A stretch of 64,000 nucleotides of DNA from CBFHOS01 sp965657645 (GTDB lineage Bacteria; Pseudomonadota; Alphaproteobacteria; Puniceispirillales; Puniceispirillaceae), in NCBI GenBank assembly GCA_965657645.1, contig CBFHOS010000002.1, positions 186,001 to 250,000 of the forward strand, written 5' to 3'. The stretch's first letter is position 1. The number at the start of each line of letters is the position of its first letter. The position numbers were made by a program, and so were the translations under genes. Shown in pieces: positions 52,094 through 60,614 of the stretch. The notes under the pieces are model-generated. The model was not told the DNA's origin. It was given only the letters and a program-made list of their open reading frames with translations, and did no database searches.

Positions 52094-53338
52094 ATGAGCA
52101 AGCCCAATATTATTTTGCTGATGTTTGATGCATTGAGTGCGGAAGATATCAACAAGCATGCTGATAATTTGCCTCATATAACCAAGCTCCTGCAAAATAG
52201 CCTAACCTACCGCAATTGCTATGCGCCTTCACCACAGAGCGGGCCAGCCCGGGCTAGCCTGTTCACCGGCCTTGATATGGCGGCGCACGGGGTGTGGAGC
52301 GATAACATTGCGTTGCCGCCGCATGAAGTCACCTTGCCCGAACAATTCTCCAAAGCCGGTTACGCGACTTGGCTGGTCGGCCGCCGTCAGCTTGCTAGAA
52401 CATCGCATTGGACCACAGAACAATTTAGACCGCATGAATATGACCATCTTTCATGGGCGCATGGACCGTTACACCGATCTCGGCAAAACGCCTATCTAGA
52501 CTGGTTGAGCGAGCGTGCGCCGGCGCACTATCAAGAGATTTTTCCAGAACAACCGAATGCCGACAATACTGATATTCCGCCGCCTGTGCGTGCCGCCCTG
52601 CGTGCCCTGCCAGATGAGCTATGTTTCCATAGCTGGGTTGGCGCGCAAATTGCGCACAGGCTTTCCAGTCACACAGGTGATCAACCCTTTTTCGGGGTGG
52701 CGGGGCTTGTCACTGGCGATGATATGGGCGCACCCCGCGATAATGGTGGCAGTGAGGTATCCGAGTGCATTGATCCGCAGGCGTTAAAACAGGCCGATGA
52801 ATTGGTTGGCAAGCTAATGAAAGAGTTTGCTAGCATCCCCAATAACATCATCCTAATGACAGCCGCGCGGGGCACGAAAGCCAGCCCAGAGGCACATCAC
52901 ATGCAAGATAGATCGCTGCATGTACCATTGGCCATCTATGGAACAAACCGTCCTGTACAGGATTATTCAGATATCGTCTCGACCATAGATATCGCGCCGA
53001 CATTATATGAATTGGGACAGGTAAAGCCGCCCCCGCGCCAACAAGGCGTCTCAGTTTTGTCCGGTAATATGCGCGGCTGGGCCTTTGCGCGGTTGCGGCA
53101 TCCCAAATTGGCCCATCAAAGCGCCTTAACCTATGGGCGCTATAAATTGATTATGAACCATGCGGCGGGCATTGCCGATTGCTATAGCCTATATGACCGT
53201 GACACCGATCCAGATGAAGCCGACGATCTGGCACAGAATCCGGACCATAGAGATACATTAACCGATATGGTCGATATCATGATCGATGCGCGTGTGGCAC
53301 TAGAGGATCGGACAGAGCCTCGGATTGCGTTGTTCTGA
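52094..53338 (+). CDS. Catalytically degenerate sulfatase homologue (pseudoenzyme candidate)
   Basis: About 414 residues of sulfatase fold, clearly related to the next gene (shared WAHGP, HYQEIFP and DQPFF blocks) but without the active site. Where sulfatase 5 has TDQQR this protein has FDALS; the nucleophile Cys in CSPSR is Ser49 in SGPAR; GKQHLAP is GRRQLAR; the DPHHSF histidines are TGDDMG; and the metal motif TSDHG is TAARG. The Lys of LLKGPQLYDD is also lost. The frame is intact and coupled (TGATG) to sulfatase 5, so it is probably expressed, perhaps as a partner or binding subunit. The ATG at 52094 lacks a ribosome site; a TTG at 52079 with GGAG is the alternative. Confidence 0.85.
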   Translation: MSKPNIILLMFDALSAEDINKHADNLPHITKLLQNSLTYRNCYAPSPQSGPARASLFTGLDMAAHGVWSDNIALPPHEVTLPEQFSKAGYATWLVGRRQLARTSHWTTEQFRPHEYDHLSWAHGPLHRSRQNAYLDWLSERAPAHYQEIFPEQPNADNTDIPPPVRAALRALPDELCFHSWVGAQIAHRLSSHTGDQPFFGVAGLVTGDDMGAPRDNGGSEVSECIDPQALKQADELVGKLMKEFASIPNNIILMTAARGTKASPEAHHMQDRSLHVPLAIYGTNRPVQDYSDIVSTIDIAPTLYELGQVKPPPRQQGVSVLSGNMRGWAFARLRHPKLAHQSALTYGRYKLIMNHAAGIADCYSLYDRDTDPDEADDLAQNPDHRDTLTDMVDIMIDARVALEDRTEPRIALF

Positions 53339-54798
53339 TGGCTAATCGTCCAAACATATTGTTCATCTGCACGGACCAACAACGCGGTGATAGCCTTGGC
53401 TGCACGGGGGCAGGCTGGGCCGTGACACCAAACCTTGATCGGTTGGCGGAGCAGGGTGCATTATGGCGCAATTGTTATGTGCAAAACCCGGTCTGTAGCC
53501 CATCACGCGCCTCTTTATTCACCGGCAAATATCCATCAAATCACGGGCTTTATGCCAATGGTGTACCATTGCCCGCGCATCAGAAAATGTTCACACGCAC
53601 CCTTGCCGATGCCGGTTATGATTGCGGGATGATCGGCAAACAACATCTCGCGCCGTGCGATACATGGCGTACAGAGCCACGCCGCGATGATGGATATAGG
53701 GTTTTTGAATGGGCGCATGGGCCCAATCACCGCGCGTTGGAAAATGATTATCACCGGTGGTTGCGGGCAAACCATCCGACCATTTATCAAGACATATTCC
53801 CGGATAAAGGTGCCAATGAAAATACCGAATATTCAAACCGCGCCCGCACAGGAACACCAATTGATCATGTTCCCAAAGAGGCCCATTATTCGCATTGGGT
53901 AGCCGAGCGCGCGATCGATTTTATTGCAACAGATCGCACCGATCAGCCGTTCTTCCTGATGGCAAACTTTTTTGATCCGCATCATTCATTTGGAGCGCCA
54001 AAGGAATTTCGGGACCAAATAGATGCCGATGCCATTCCAGAACCAAAGACCACAGAAAATGAATTAGATCAAAAACCGGCGCCCCATCGCGATTATTCTA
54101 CCAAAAGCTATGGCGGCACCGCGCCCGGATTTCAGGATTACACCCGTGAAGAAATAAAGGAAATACGGGCACAATATTGGGCGATGATAGCGCTGATCGA
54201 TTATGAAGTTGGCCGCATTCTATCAGCCCTTGAGGCGGCGGGTCTCGGCGATAATACGATGGTTGTGTTTACCTCTGACCATGGCGAGATGCTTGGCAAT
54301 CATCAACAGCTTCTCAAAGGCCCGCAGCTCTATGATGATTTGGTGCGCGTGCCGTTGATCATTAAATGGCCGCAACATGTGCCGGCCAATAGCGCCTTTG
54401 ATGATCTGGTCCAATGGATTGACCTGCCTGCCACATTGCTTGACGCCGCCTCTTGTGCGCGCTCCACCTCTGGTCAGGGCACCTCGCTCATGCCGGCAAT
54501 GCGCGGCACGGAATATCAAGCAAGGCCGTTTGCGATAACCGAATTTCGCGATTCAGGATTTCCCGGTGACCCGGCCTTGATGACCACGATGATACGCCAT
54601 GCTGACTGGAAGTTGATTATATGGCACGGCCCCCCGACCAGCGCGCTGGCCCGTGATGGCGAGTTATATAATTTGAAGGACGACCCCGACGAGCTGGATA
54701 ATCTCTATCACAACCCCGCCTTTTACGACCAGCGACAAGCGATGAAACGCCACATGCTAAACGCCATGTGCGAAACAGAAGACCACTCAGCGTTGTAG
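53338..54798 (+). CDS. S1 sulfatase, Cys-type (sulfatase 5)
   Basis: Sulfatase of 486 residues with all key residues: CTDQQR (Asp13, Gln14), formylglycine motif CSPSR with Cys53, GKQHLAP, FFDPHHSFGAP, FTSDHGEMLGNHQQL and a Lys in LLKGPQLYDD. It lacks a signal peptide. Its ATG overlaps the stop of the degenerate homologue by one base, which suggests equal synthesis and possibly a heteromer. It is the last gene of the operon and ends 24 bases before the 3' end of an opposing tRNA gene. The substrate is unknown; sequence resemblance is to choline-sulfatase and iduronate-sulfatase-like branches in general pattern only. Confidence 0.92.
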   Translation: MANRPNILFICTDQQRGDSLGCTGAGWAVTPNLDRLAEQGALWRNCYVQNPVCSPSRASLFTGKYPSNHGLYANGVPLPAHQKMFTRTLADAGYDCGMIGKQHLAPCDTWRTEPRRDDGYRVFEWAHGPNHRALENDYHRWLRANHPTIYQDIFPDKGANENTEYSNRARTGTPIDHVPKEAHYSHWVAERAIDFIATDRTDQPFFLMANFFDPHHSFGAPKEFRDQIDADAIPEPKTTENELDQKPAPHRDYSTKSYGGTAPGFQDYTREEIKEIRAQYWAMIALIDYEVGRILSALEAAGLGDNTMVVFTSDHGEMLGNHQQLLKGPQLYDDLVRVPLIIKWPQHVPANSAFDDLVQWIDLPATLLDAASCARSTSGQGTSLMPAMRGTEYQARPFAITEFRDSGFPGDPALMTTMIRHADWKLIIWHGPPTSALARDGELYNLKDDPDELDNLYHNPAFYDQRQAMKRHMLNAMCETEDHSAL

Positions 54799-54821
54799 CG
54801 GACGGGGGAAGGCAAGAAAAA

Positions 54822-54898
<77 letters not shown>

Positions 54899-55062
54899 GT
54901 CTGGGCGATGTATAGCCCATTTCGCCGGACAAATACAATAGTAATGCAATAGCGGTTAGACTTGTCCAAACGGGCTGTAGCCTGCTGTTTAACCCGCGAG
55001 ACCAATCATAAGCTTGCTGGCAATGCGGGGCTGGCGGCGCTGGCGCTTTGGTTTCGGGCCGT

Positions 55063-56094
55063 TTAGGTGGGGGGCGTGTCGGTATTGGTCAATTCTAGGA
55101 AAACATCCTCTAAATCGGGCTCGATGGTGCTGACTTCTTCCACTTCCATACCGGCCTTGGTTACGGTGGTTATGATTGTGGCGGCGTTGATTTGCTTTGG
55201 GTCATAGAGCACCGATAGCTTGCCATTTTCCCATTTTGCGCCAAGGTTTTTTAATGCCTCAGGTAGGCCAGTGCCGGTGTTTTTGGCGGTGCCGGTGTTA
55301 TTGGCGATGGTCATGTGCAATTCTTTGCGGCTGGCACCGGCCATCAATTCGGACTTTGGCTTTGAGGTGATCAGCGTGCCTTGATTGATGATTGCAACAT
55401 GATCACAGAGCGTCTCGGCCTCTTCAAGATAATGCGTGGTTAGCACGATCGTCACGCCGCTTTCATTCAGCATCATGATATTGTCCCAGAGCTTTTGCCG
55501 AAGCGCGACATCGACGCCGGCGGTGGGCTCGTCGAGTACCAGAATAGGCGGGCTATGGACCATCGCCTTGGCCACCAAAAGCCGCCGCCGCATGCCGCCC
55601 GAAAGGCGGCGAGCATATAAATCGGCCTGATCGGTTAGGCCAACCATTTCCAAGATGGCATCGGTGCGGCGTTCATGGCGCGGTACACCGAATAATCCGG
55701 CGGTCATCTCCACCGTCTGGCGCGGGGTGAAATAGGCGTCGACATTTAATTCCTGCGGTACGATCCCGATATTCGCGCGGGCTTGGCGCGGGTTGGCATC
55801 AATGTCGGTGTTCCACACGGTCAGGCTGCCAGCGGTTTTTACAACTGTGCCCGCCATGATGTTGATAAAGGTCGATTTGCCAGCGCCATTCGGCCCCAGC
55901 AATCCAAAAATCTTGCCAACCGGAATATCAAGATCAATCGCCTTTAATGCCGGATGCGGAGCCTGGTTCTTTGACCCGGCATAGGTCTTTGATAGACCGC
56001 GCGCGCTAATGGCGATGCCATTGTCCGGCTGGTGCATAAAGGTAACGTCGCTTTGTGGGCTGGATTTATTTTGTGTTTTATCGTGCGGTGTCAT
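55063..56094 (-). CDS. ABC-2-type transporter ATPase (DrrA/NodI/CcmA-like)
   Basis: ATPase of 343 residues for an export-type ABC system. Walker A is GPNGAGKST, then VPQELNVDAYFTPRQTVE, signature LSGGMRRRLL, Walker B ILVLDEPTAGVD and TTHYLEEAE; the C-terminal 80 residues are the DrrA-type extension (PDLEDVFLELT). No membrane subunit is next to it on either side in this window, so its partner is elsewhere or outside. An 18-bp in-frame duplication codes NTGT-type units between the ATPase core and the extension. AAGGAAG precedes the ATG. Confidence 0.88.
   Translation of the reverse strand: MTPHDKTQNKSSPQSDVTFMHQPDNGIAISARGLSKTYAGSKNQAPHPALKAIDLDIPVGKIFGLLGPNGAGKSTFINIMAGTVVKTAGSLTVWNTDIDANPRQARANIGIVPQELNVDAYFTPRQTVEMTAGLFGVPRHERRTDAILEMVGLTDQADLYARRLSGGMRRRLLVAKAMVHSPPILVLDEPTAGVDVALRQKLWDNIMMLNESGVTIVLTTHYLEEAETLCDHVAIINQGTLITSKPKSELMAGASRKELHMTIANNTGTAKNTGTGLPEALKNLGAKWENGKLSVLYDPKQINAATIITTVTKAGMEVEEVSTIEPDLEDVFLELTNTDTPPT
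55271..55306 (-). repeat. 18-bp in-frame tandem duplication in the ABC ATPase
   Basis: Two consecutive 18-base units (55271-55288 and 55289-55306), differing at one position, code a doubled NTGT segment in a surface linker. Confidence 0.9.
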
Positions 56095-56224
56095 GAAACT
56101 TCCTTGCTCGGCGCCAAAGATAAAGCCCTAGCGGCGACAAAGCGAGACTAATCTGTGGTTTTGGTTAATGGGAATGCTTTTATCGCGCGATTGGCGTTAT
56201 CGCAATTGCATCCCTGTCCGCATG

Positions 56225-56246
56225 GGGATAGATTTGGGATAGATTT
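56225..56246. repeat. 11-bp tandem duplication
   Basis: GGGATAGATTT twice without spacer, in the 342-bp gap between the ABC ATPase and the zinc-finger gene. That gap holds two more repeats (56268 and 56370) and nothing else I recognise apart from the ribosome site at its end. Confidence 0.9.
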
Positions 56247-56267
56247 AGATCTGAATTTCGCTGGTGC

Positions 56268-56306
56268 CCGATCATTGATACCGATCATTTATACCGATCA
56301 CTGAAT
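56268..56306. repeat. 13-bp tandem repeat (3 copies)
   Basis: CCGATCATTGATA, CCGATCATTTATA and CCGATCACTGAAT follow one another. Confidence 0.9.
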
Positions 56307-56369
56307 CAAGTCATCGGGCTTTGTCATTGATAAAGACACCAGCATAGTAACCTGCCCGATGCCTCGTGT

Positions 56370-56401
56370 ATGTTTAGATGAGTGCATGTTTAGATGAACA
56401 G
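56370..56401. repeat. 16-bp tandem duplication
   Basis: ATGTTTAGATGAGTGC and ATGTTTAGATGAACAG are adjacent; the first 12 bases are identical. Confidence 0.85.
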
Positions 56402-56436
56402 CGCGGCGGCGGGGCCTGCATTTTGAGGACGATAGA

Positions 56437-56616
56437 ATGAACAGCGCTGCTGCTACAACAACGCCAATTCCAACCACCGATAAGAACGTATCATGTAACG
56501 GCGGTGGGGGTGCGCTTGGCCACCCACAGGTGTTCCTTAACCTTGGCACAGATGACGAAGTGACATGCCCTTATTGCTCGCGCGTCTATGTCAAGATTGA
56601 GGCCGAAGAAGACTAG
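56437..56616 (+). CDS. Small zinc-finger protein (zf-CHCC, NDUFS6-like)
   Basis: A 59-residue protein with the zf-CHCC pattern: Cys20 in VSCNGGGGALGHP, His29 in the same block, then Cys44 and Cys47 in VTCPYCSRVYV. The mitochondrial homologue NDUFS6 is a zinc subunit of complex I, and alphaproteobacteria carry short free-standing versions; a role in respiratory complex assembly is inferred. GAGGA lies seven bases before the ATG, and the acidic end EAEED is usual. It precedes polA on the same strand with a 137-base gap containing a tandem repeat. Confidence 0.88.
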   Translation: MNSAAATTTPIPTTDKNVSCNGGGGALGHPQVFLNLGTDDEVTCPYCSRVYVKIEAEED

Positions 56617-56684
56617 GTCCCGCGACAGGGCTGCACCGCACCGCATGCAGGACTGCATAACGAGAAGCAGATAGGCACTAATCA

Positions 56685-56736
56685 GGCCAGAATCCGGCCA
56701 GAATCCAGCTAGACTCCGGCTAGACTCTGGCTGGCG
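56685..56736. repeat. 11-bp tandem repeat upstream of polA (4-5 units)
   Basis: GGCCAGAATCC twice, then AGCTAGACTCC, GGCTAGACTCT and a partial GGCTGGCG. The array ends 17 bases before the polA ATG and so covers its translation-initiation region. Confidence 0.9.
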
Positions 56737-56753
56737 ATAGAAAGTGAAATGTG

Positions 56754-59624
56754 ATGAGCGAAAAAGGCAGGCTATTGCTAGTCGATGGGTCCGGATATAT
56801 TTTCCGGGCGTTTCACGCATTGCCCCCGATGACACGGCGCGATGGTACGCCGGTCAATGCGGTCTATGGCTTTACATCGATGCTGATGAAGCTGGTTGAT
56901 GATGTCCAGCCAGAACGCATTGCCGTGGTTTTTGATACATCGCGCAAGACTTTTCGTTCTGACATTTATCCCGAATATAAAGCCAACCGGTCGGAGCCGC
57001 CGGACGATCTAAAGCCGCAATTTGCGTTGGTGCGAGAGGCGACTGAGGCACTTAGCTTGCCGCAAGTAGAGGCCGCCGGTTTTGAGGCCGATGATTTGAT
57101 CGCGACCTATGCGGCGGTGGCTGAGGCTAATGATCTGGCGACTATTATTGTGTCCTCTGACAAGGATTTGATGCAGCTGGTGCGCGGTGATGTGACCATG
57201 CTCGACCCGATGAAAAACCGCCGCATTGGCGCGGATGAGGTTGTCGAGAAATTTGGCGTGATGCCTAATCGGGTGATCGATGTGCAATCGCTGGCCGGTG
57301 ATAGCACCGATAACGTGCCGGGGGTGCCGGGGATTGGCATCAAGACTGCCGCCGAATTGATCAATACATATGACAATCTTGATAATCTATTGGCCAAGGC
57401 CGACGAGATTAAACAGCCAAAACGCCGCGAGAATTTGCTGAACTTTGCTGAACAGGCGCGGATATCGCGGGATCTTGTATCCTTGCGCGATGATGCGCCA
57501 ATGCCGCTTGGGATTGATGAATTACACACACCAAAGCGCGATATGGAAAAGCTGACCAGCTTTCTGGCGGAACAGAATTTCCAGCGGTTGCTTGTACGTA
57601 TTGGTGCGGCTGATACGATCGAGAAATCAGGCGGCGGTGCCACTCCGGCGGTGCGCTCGATGGGCGGCTCGCCTAATCCGGAGGCTGATGGGGATAGCGC
57701 GGCCCCGGCAAAGCCAGTGGCGCCCGGTGAAATTTCCTATGAGTTGATAAGTGACGTCGATGCGCTGTCTGCGTTTTTGGCGGCGGCGGAAAAGCAAGGC
57801 TATCTGGCGGTTGATACTGAAACCACCGGATTGAACGCAGAGGCGGCCGACCTTGTCGGTATCTCTATGGCATTGGCGCCGGGCAAGGCCTGTTATGTGC
57901 CATTGCGTCATGGCGGCGGCGCACCGGTTTCAAATGGTGATGGCAAAGCCAGCCAAGGCGGCCTCGATTTTTCTGGCGAGGAGACTGTTACCTATCCGCA
58001 AATTCCGTTTGATCAGGCAATGACGTTGATCAAGCCGTTATTTGAAAACCCAGCGGTGTTAAAGATCGGCCATAATCTGAAATATGATAGCCATATTCTA
58101 TTGCGTGCGCGCAATGGCGGGATTGCGCTGGCGCCGGTCGATGACACGATGTGCATGTCCTATGTTCTTGATGGTGGCCGTGTTGAACGCCATTCGATGG
58201 ATTATCTGGCGGGGCATTGGCTCGATTATCAAACGATTAAATATGAAGATGTCTGCGGCAAAGGGGCCAAACAAGTATCCTTTGGCGCGATTGCCCCTGA
58301 CGCGGCGTTAAATTACGCGGCAGAGGATGCCGATGTTACGTTGCGCCTATGGCAGTTGCTAAAGCCGCGTTTGTCGGTTGAAGGTGTCGCCTCGGTTTAT
58401 GAACGGCTTGAACGCCCGCTTATCCCGATTTTGGCACAGATGGAGAATTTCGGCATTACCGTTGACCGGACAATTCTGGCCAGAATGTCGAATGATTTTG
58501 CCACAAGGATGGATGCGCTACAGAGCGAGATTCTGGGTCTTGCAGGCGTTGATTTCAACATTGCCTCACCGAAACAGCTTGGTGAAGTTCTGTTTGATAA
58601 GATGGGTCTGGAAGGCGGTAAAAAAGCCAAAACAGGGGCCTATTCAACATCGGCGGATATTCTTGAAGATCTGGCCGCGAGCGGTGTTGATATCGCGGCG
58701 CGGGTTTTGGAATGGCGGCAATTGGCAAAGTTGAAATCAACCTATGCCGATGCGCTGGTTGAGGATATCAACGCCGAGAGTGGCCGCGTTCATACATCGT
58801 TCTCCATGGTGGGGGCCTCGACCGGTCGATTGTCATCATCAGATCCGAATGTGCAAAATATTCCGATCCGTACAGCCGAAGGGCGGCAAATCAGAACCGC
58901 TTTTGTCGCGGCACCGGGGCATAAATTAATCTCCGCCGATTATAGCCAGATCGAATTGCGTCTGGTGGCGCATGTGGCCGGTGAAATCACGATGATCGAA
59001 GCCTTTAATGATGGTGTCGATATTCACGCCCGCACCGCATCAGAGGTGTTTGGTGTGCCGCTGGATCAGATGGATAGCGAAACTAGACGCCGCGCCAAAG
59101 CCATTAATTTTGGCATTATTTACGGCATTTCCGGCTTTGGATTGGCCCGTCAATTGGGTATCCGTCAAGGCGAGGCCCGTGACTATATCGCCGCCTATTT
59201 TGATAATTTCCCCGGCATTAAATCCTATATGGAGCGGATCAAAAACGAGGCCCGTGAAGACGGCTTTGTTGAAACCATGTTTGGCCGCCGCATTCATATA
59301 AATGGTATCAAAGGCAATAATCCGGCGATGCGCGGCTTTGCCGAACGCCAAGCCATTAACGCCCCGATCCAAGGCTCGGCCGCGGATATCATCAAACGGG
59401 CGATGGTTCGTTTGCCTGCGGCGTTGAGCGCGGCTGGGGTTAAGGCTGATATGCTATTGCAGGTGCATGATGAATTGATTTTCGAGGCACCAGAGGCCGA
59501 GGCTGACAAGGCGGTGGCGATCATCACCGATGTGATGGAGCGGGCTGGCGATCCTATATTAAAGCTTGCGGTGCCATTGGTTGCCGAGGCGGGCATAGCC
59601 GATAGTTGGGCGGAGGCCCATTAA
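56754..59624 (+). CDS. polA: DNA polymerase I
   Basis: Repair and Okazaki-fragment polymerase of about 956 residues with all three domains. The 5'-3' nuclease (about 1-300) has LLLVDGSGYIFRAFHALPPM, FEADDLIATYA and SLAGDSTDNVPGVPGIG. The 3'-5' exonuclease (about 325-520) is intact: DTETTGL with Asp and Glu, HNLKYD and YAAEDADVT. The polymerase domain has SSSDPNVQNIPIRT, SADYSQIELRLVAH, RRRAKAINFGIIYG and the C-motif VHDE. The ATG at 56754 follows a GTG three bases earlier; neither has a strong ribosome site, and a tandem repeat lies just upstream. Confidence 0.97.
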   Translation: MSEKGRLLLVDGSGYIFRAFHALPPMTRRDGTPVNAVYGFTSMLMKLVDDVQPERIAVVFDTSRKTFRSDIYPEYKANRSEPPDDLKPQFALVREATEALSLPQVEAAGFEADDLIATYAAVAEANDLATIIVSSDKDLMQLVRGDVTMLDPMKNRRIGADEVVEKFGVMPNRVIDVQSLAGDSTDNVPGVPGIGIKTAAELINTYDNLDNLLAKADEIKQPKRRENLLNFAEQARISRDLVSLRDDAPMPLGIDELHTPKRDMEKLTSFLAEQNFQRLLVRIGAADTIEKSGGGATPAVRSMGGSPNPEADGDSAAPAKPVAPGEISYELISDVDALSAFLAAAEKQGYLAVDTETTGLNAEAADLVGISMALAPGKACYVPLRHGGGAPVSNGDGKASQGGLDFSGEETVTYPQIPFDQAMTLIKPLFENPAVLKIGHNLKYDSHILLRARNGGIALAPVDDTMCMSYVLDGGRVERHSMDYLAGHWLDYQTIKYEDVCGKGAKQVSFGAIAPDAALNYAAEDADVTLRLWQLLKPRLSVEGVASVYERLERPLIPILAQMENFGITVDRTILARMSNDFATRMDALQSEILGLAGVDFNIASPKQLGEVLFDKMGLEGGKKAKTGAYSTSADILEDLAASGVDIAARVLEWRQLAKLKSTYADALVEDINAESGRVHTSFSMVGASTGRLSSSDPNVQNIPIRTAEGRQIRTAFVAAPGHKLISADYSQIELRLVAHVAGEITMIEAFNDGVDIHARTASEVFGVPLDQMDSETRRRAKAINFGIIYGISGFGLARQLGIRQGEARDYIAAYFDNFPGIKSYMERIKNEAREDGFVETMFGRRIHINGIKGNNPAMRGFAERQAINAPIQGSAADIIKRAMVRLPAALSAAGVKADMLLQVHDELIFEAPEAEADKAVAIITDVMERAGDPILKLAVPLVAEAGIADSWAEAH

Positions 59625-59809
59625 GCCAGCGTGATACCAAAGCATTAGTCCAAAAGTCGGCATTGCGGCAGCTTTGGGGCAAAAATTCTTGTTAATGCCC
59701 TATATCCGCCCTTTTTACCCGCCAGTTTAATCTCGTCAGACCCGTTAAATTTTTTCAAAGCCAGTGGCGGTGATGATGATGTACAATCGCAGGATGATAG
59801 GGGGGTGTC

Positions 59810-60502
59810 ATGGCGAACCGCATTGCTTTGGTGGATGATGACCAGAATATTTTAACCTCAGTGGCGTTGACGCTCGAATCCGAAGGGTTTGAGGTTGATT
59901 GCTATAATGATGGTGAGGCGGCGTTGCGCGGCCTTGCAACACGGCCGGCCGATCTTGGCGTGCTGGATATTAAAATGCCCCGCATGGACGGTATCGAATT
60001 ATTACAGAAAATCCGCAAGACCTCTCAATTGCCAGTGATCTTTCTCACCAGTAAAGATGACGAACTTGACGAGGCGCTGGGCCTTGGTATGGGCGCTGAT
60101 GACTATATTACCAAACCGTTTTCCCAGCGTTTGTTGCTAGCCCGGATCCGCGCAGTGTTGCGCCGTGCATCGGATGATGGAATGCAGCCGAACAGTGCCA
60201 ATATCTTGCGCCACGGTGAATTGCTAATGGATCCTGACCGGCATTTATGCAGCTGGAAAGGTGTTGAGGTAAAGCTGACTGTCACCGAATTTTTGATCCT
60301 ACAAGCATTGGCCTCGCGCCCCGGCATGGTGAAAAACCGCGATCAATTGATGGATGCGGCGTATGGCGAATCTATTTTCCTCGATGACCGCACGATCGAT
60401 AGCCACATAAAGCGACTGCGGCGTAAAATCCGTGCGCATGACGGTGAATTTGATAATATCGAAACGCTGTATGGTATTGGCTATAAATACCGGACCGGCT
60501 GA
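59810..60502 (+). CDS. chvI: Response regulator ChvI
   Basis: OmpR-class regulator, 230 residues, of the alphaproteobacterial ChvG-ChvI (ExoS-ChvI, BvrSR) system sensing envelope or acid stress. Receiver: IALVDDDQN, phospho-acceptor Asp53 in VLDIKMPRMDG, LTSKDDELDE and GADDYITKPFS. Winged helix: LTVTEFLILQALASRPG, RTIDSHIKRLRRKIR and ETLYGIGYKYR. GGGG lies just before the ATG. The 185-bp gap after polA shows no clear terminator. The sensor gene follows after about 110 bases with a tandem repeat. Confidence 0.93.
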   Translation: MANRIALVDDDQNILTSVALTLESEGFEVDCYNDGEAALRGLATRPADLGVLDIKMPRMDGIELLQKIRKTSQLPVIFLTSKDDELDEALGLGMGADDYITKPFSQRLLLARIRAVLRRASDDGMQPNSANILRHGELLMDPDRHLCSWKGVEVKLTVTEFLILQALASRPGMVKNRDQLMDAAYGESIFLDDRTIDSHIKRLRRKIRAHDGEFDNIETLYGIGYKYRTG

Positions 60503-60505
60503 TCC

Positions 60506-60549
60506 GTGATTGTACAGTGATTGTACAGTGATCCTATAGTGATCTTGCC
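60506..60549. repeat. 11-bp tandem repeat between chvI and chvG (4 units)
   Basis: GTGATTGTACA twice, then GTGATCCTATA and GTGATCTTGCC, beginning just after the chvI stop. Confidence 0.9.
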
Positions 60550-60614
60550 ACTGGCCGCCATTAGGCCATAGGAGTGATGTTATCAAAGACCTACCGGAGC
60601 CAAAGCAGAGCGTT

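Noticed and set aside
52094..53338. Ser-type sulfatase (S-x-P-x-R) matured by an anaerobic anSME
   Set aside because: The SGPAR motif fits superficially, but metal-binding Asp/His and the Lys/His pairs are also lost, so an active Ser-type enzyme is unlikely.
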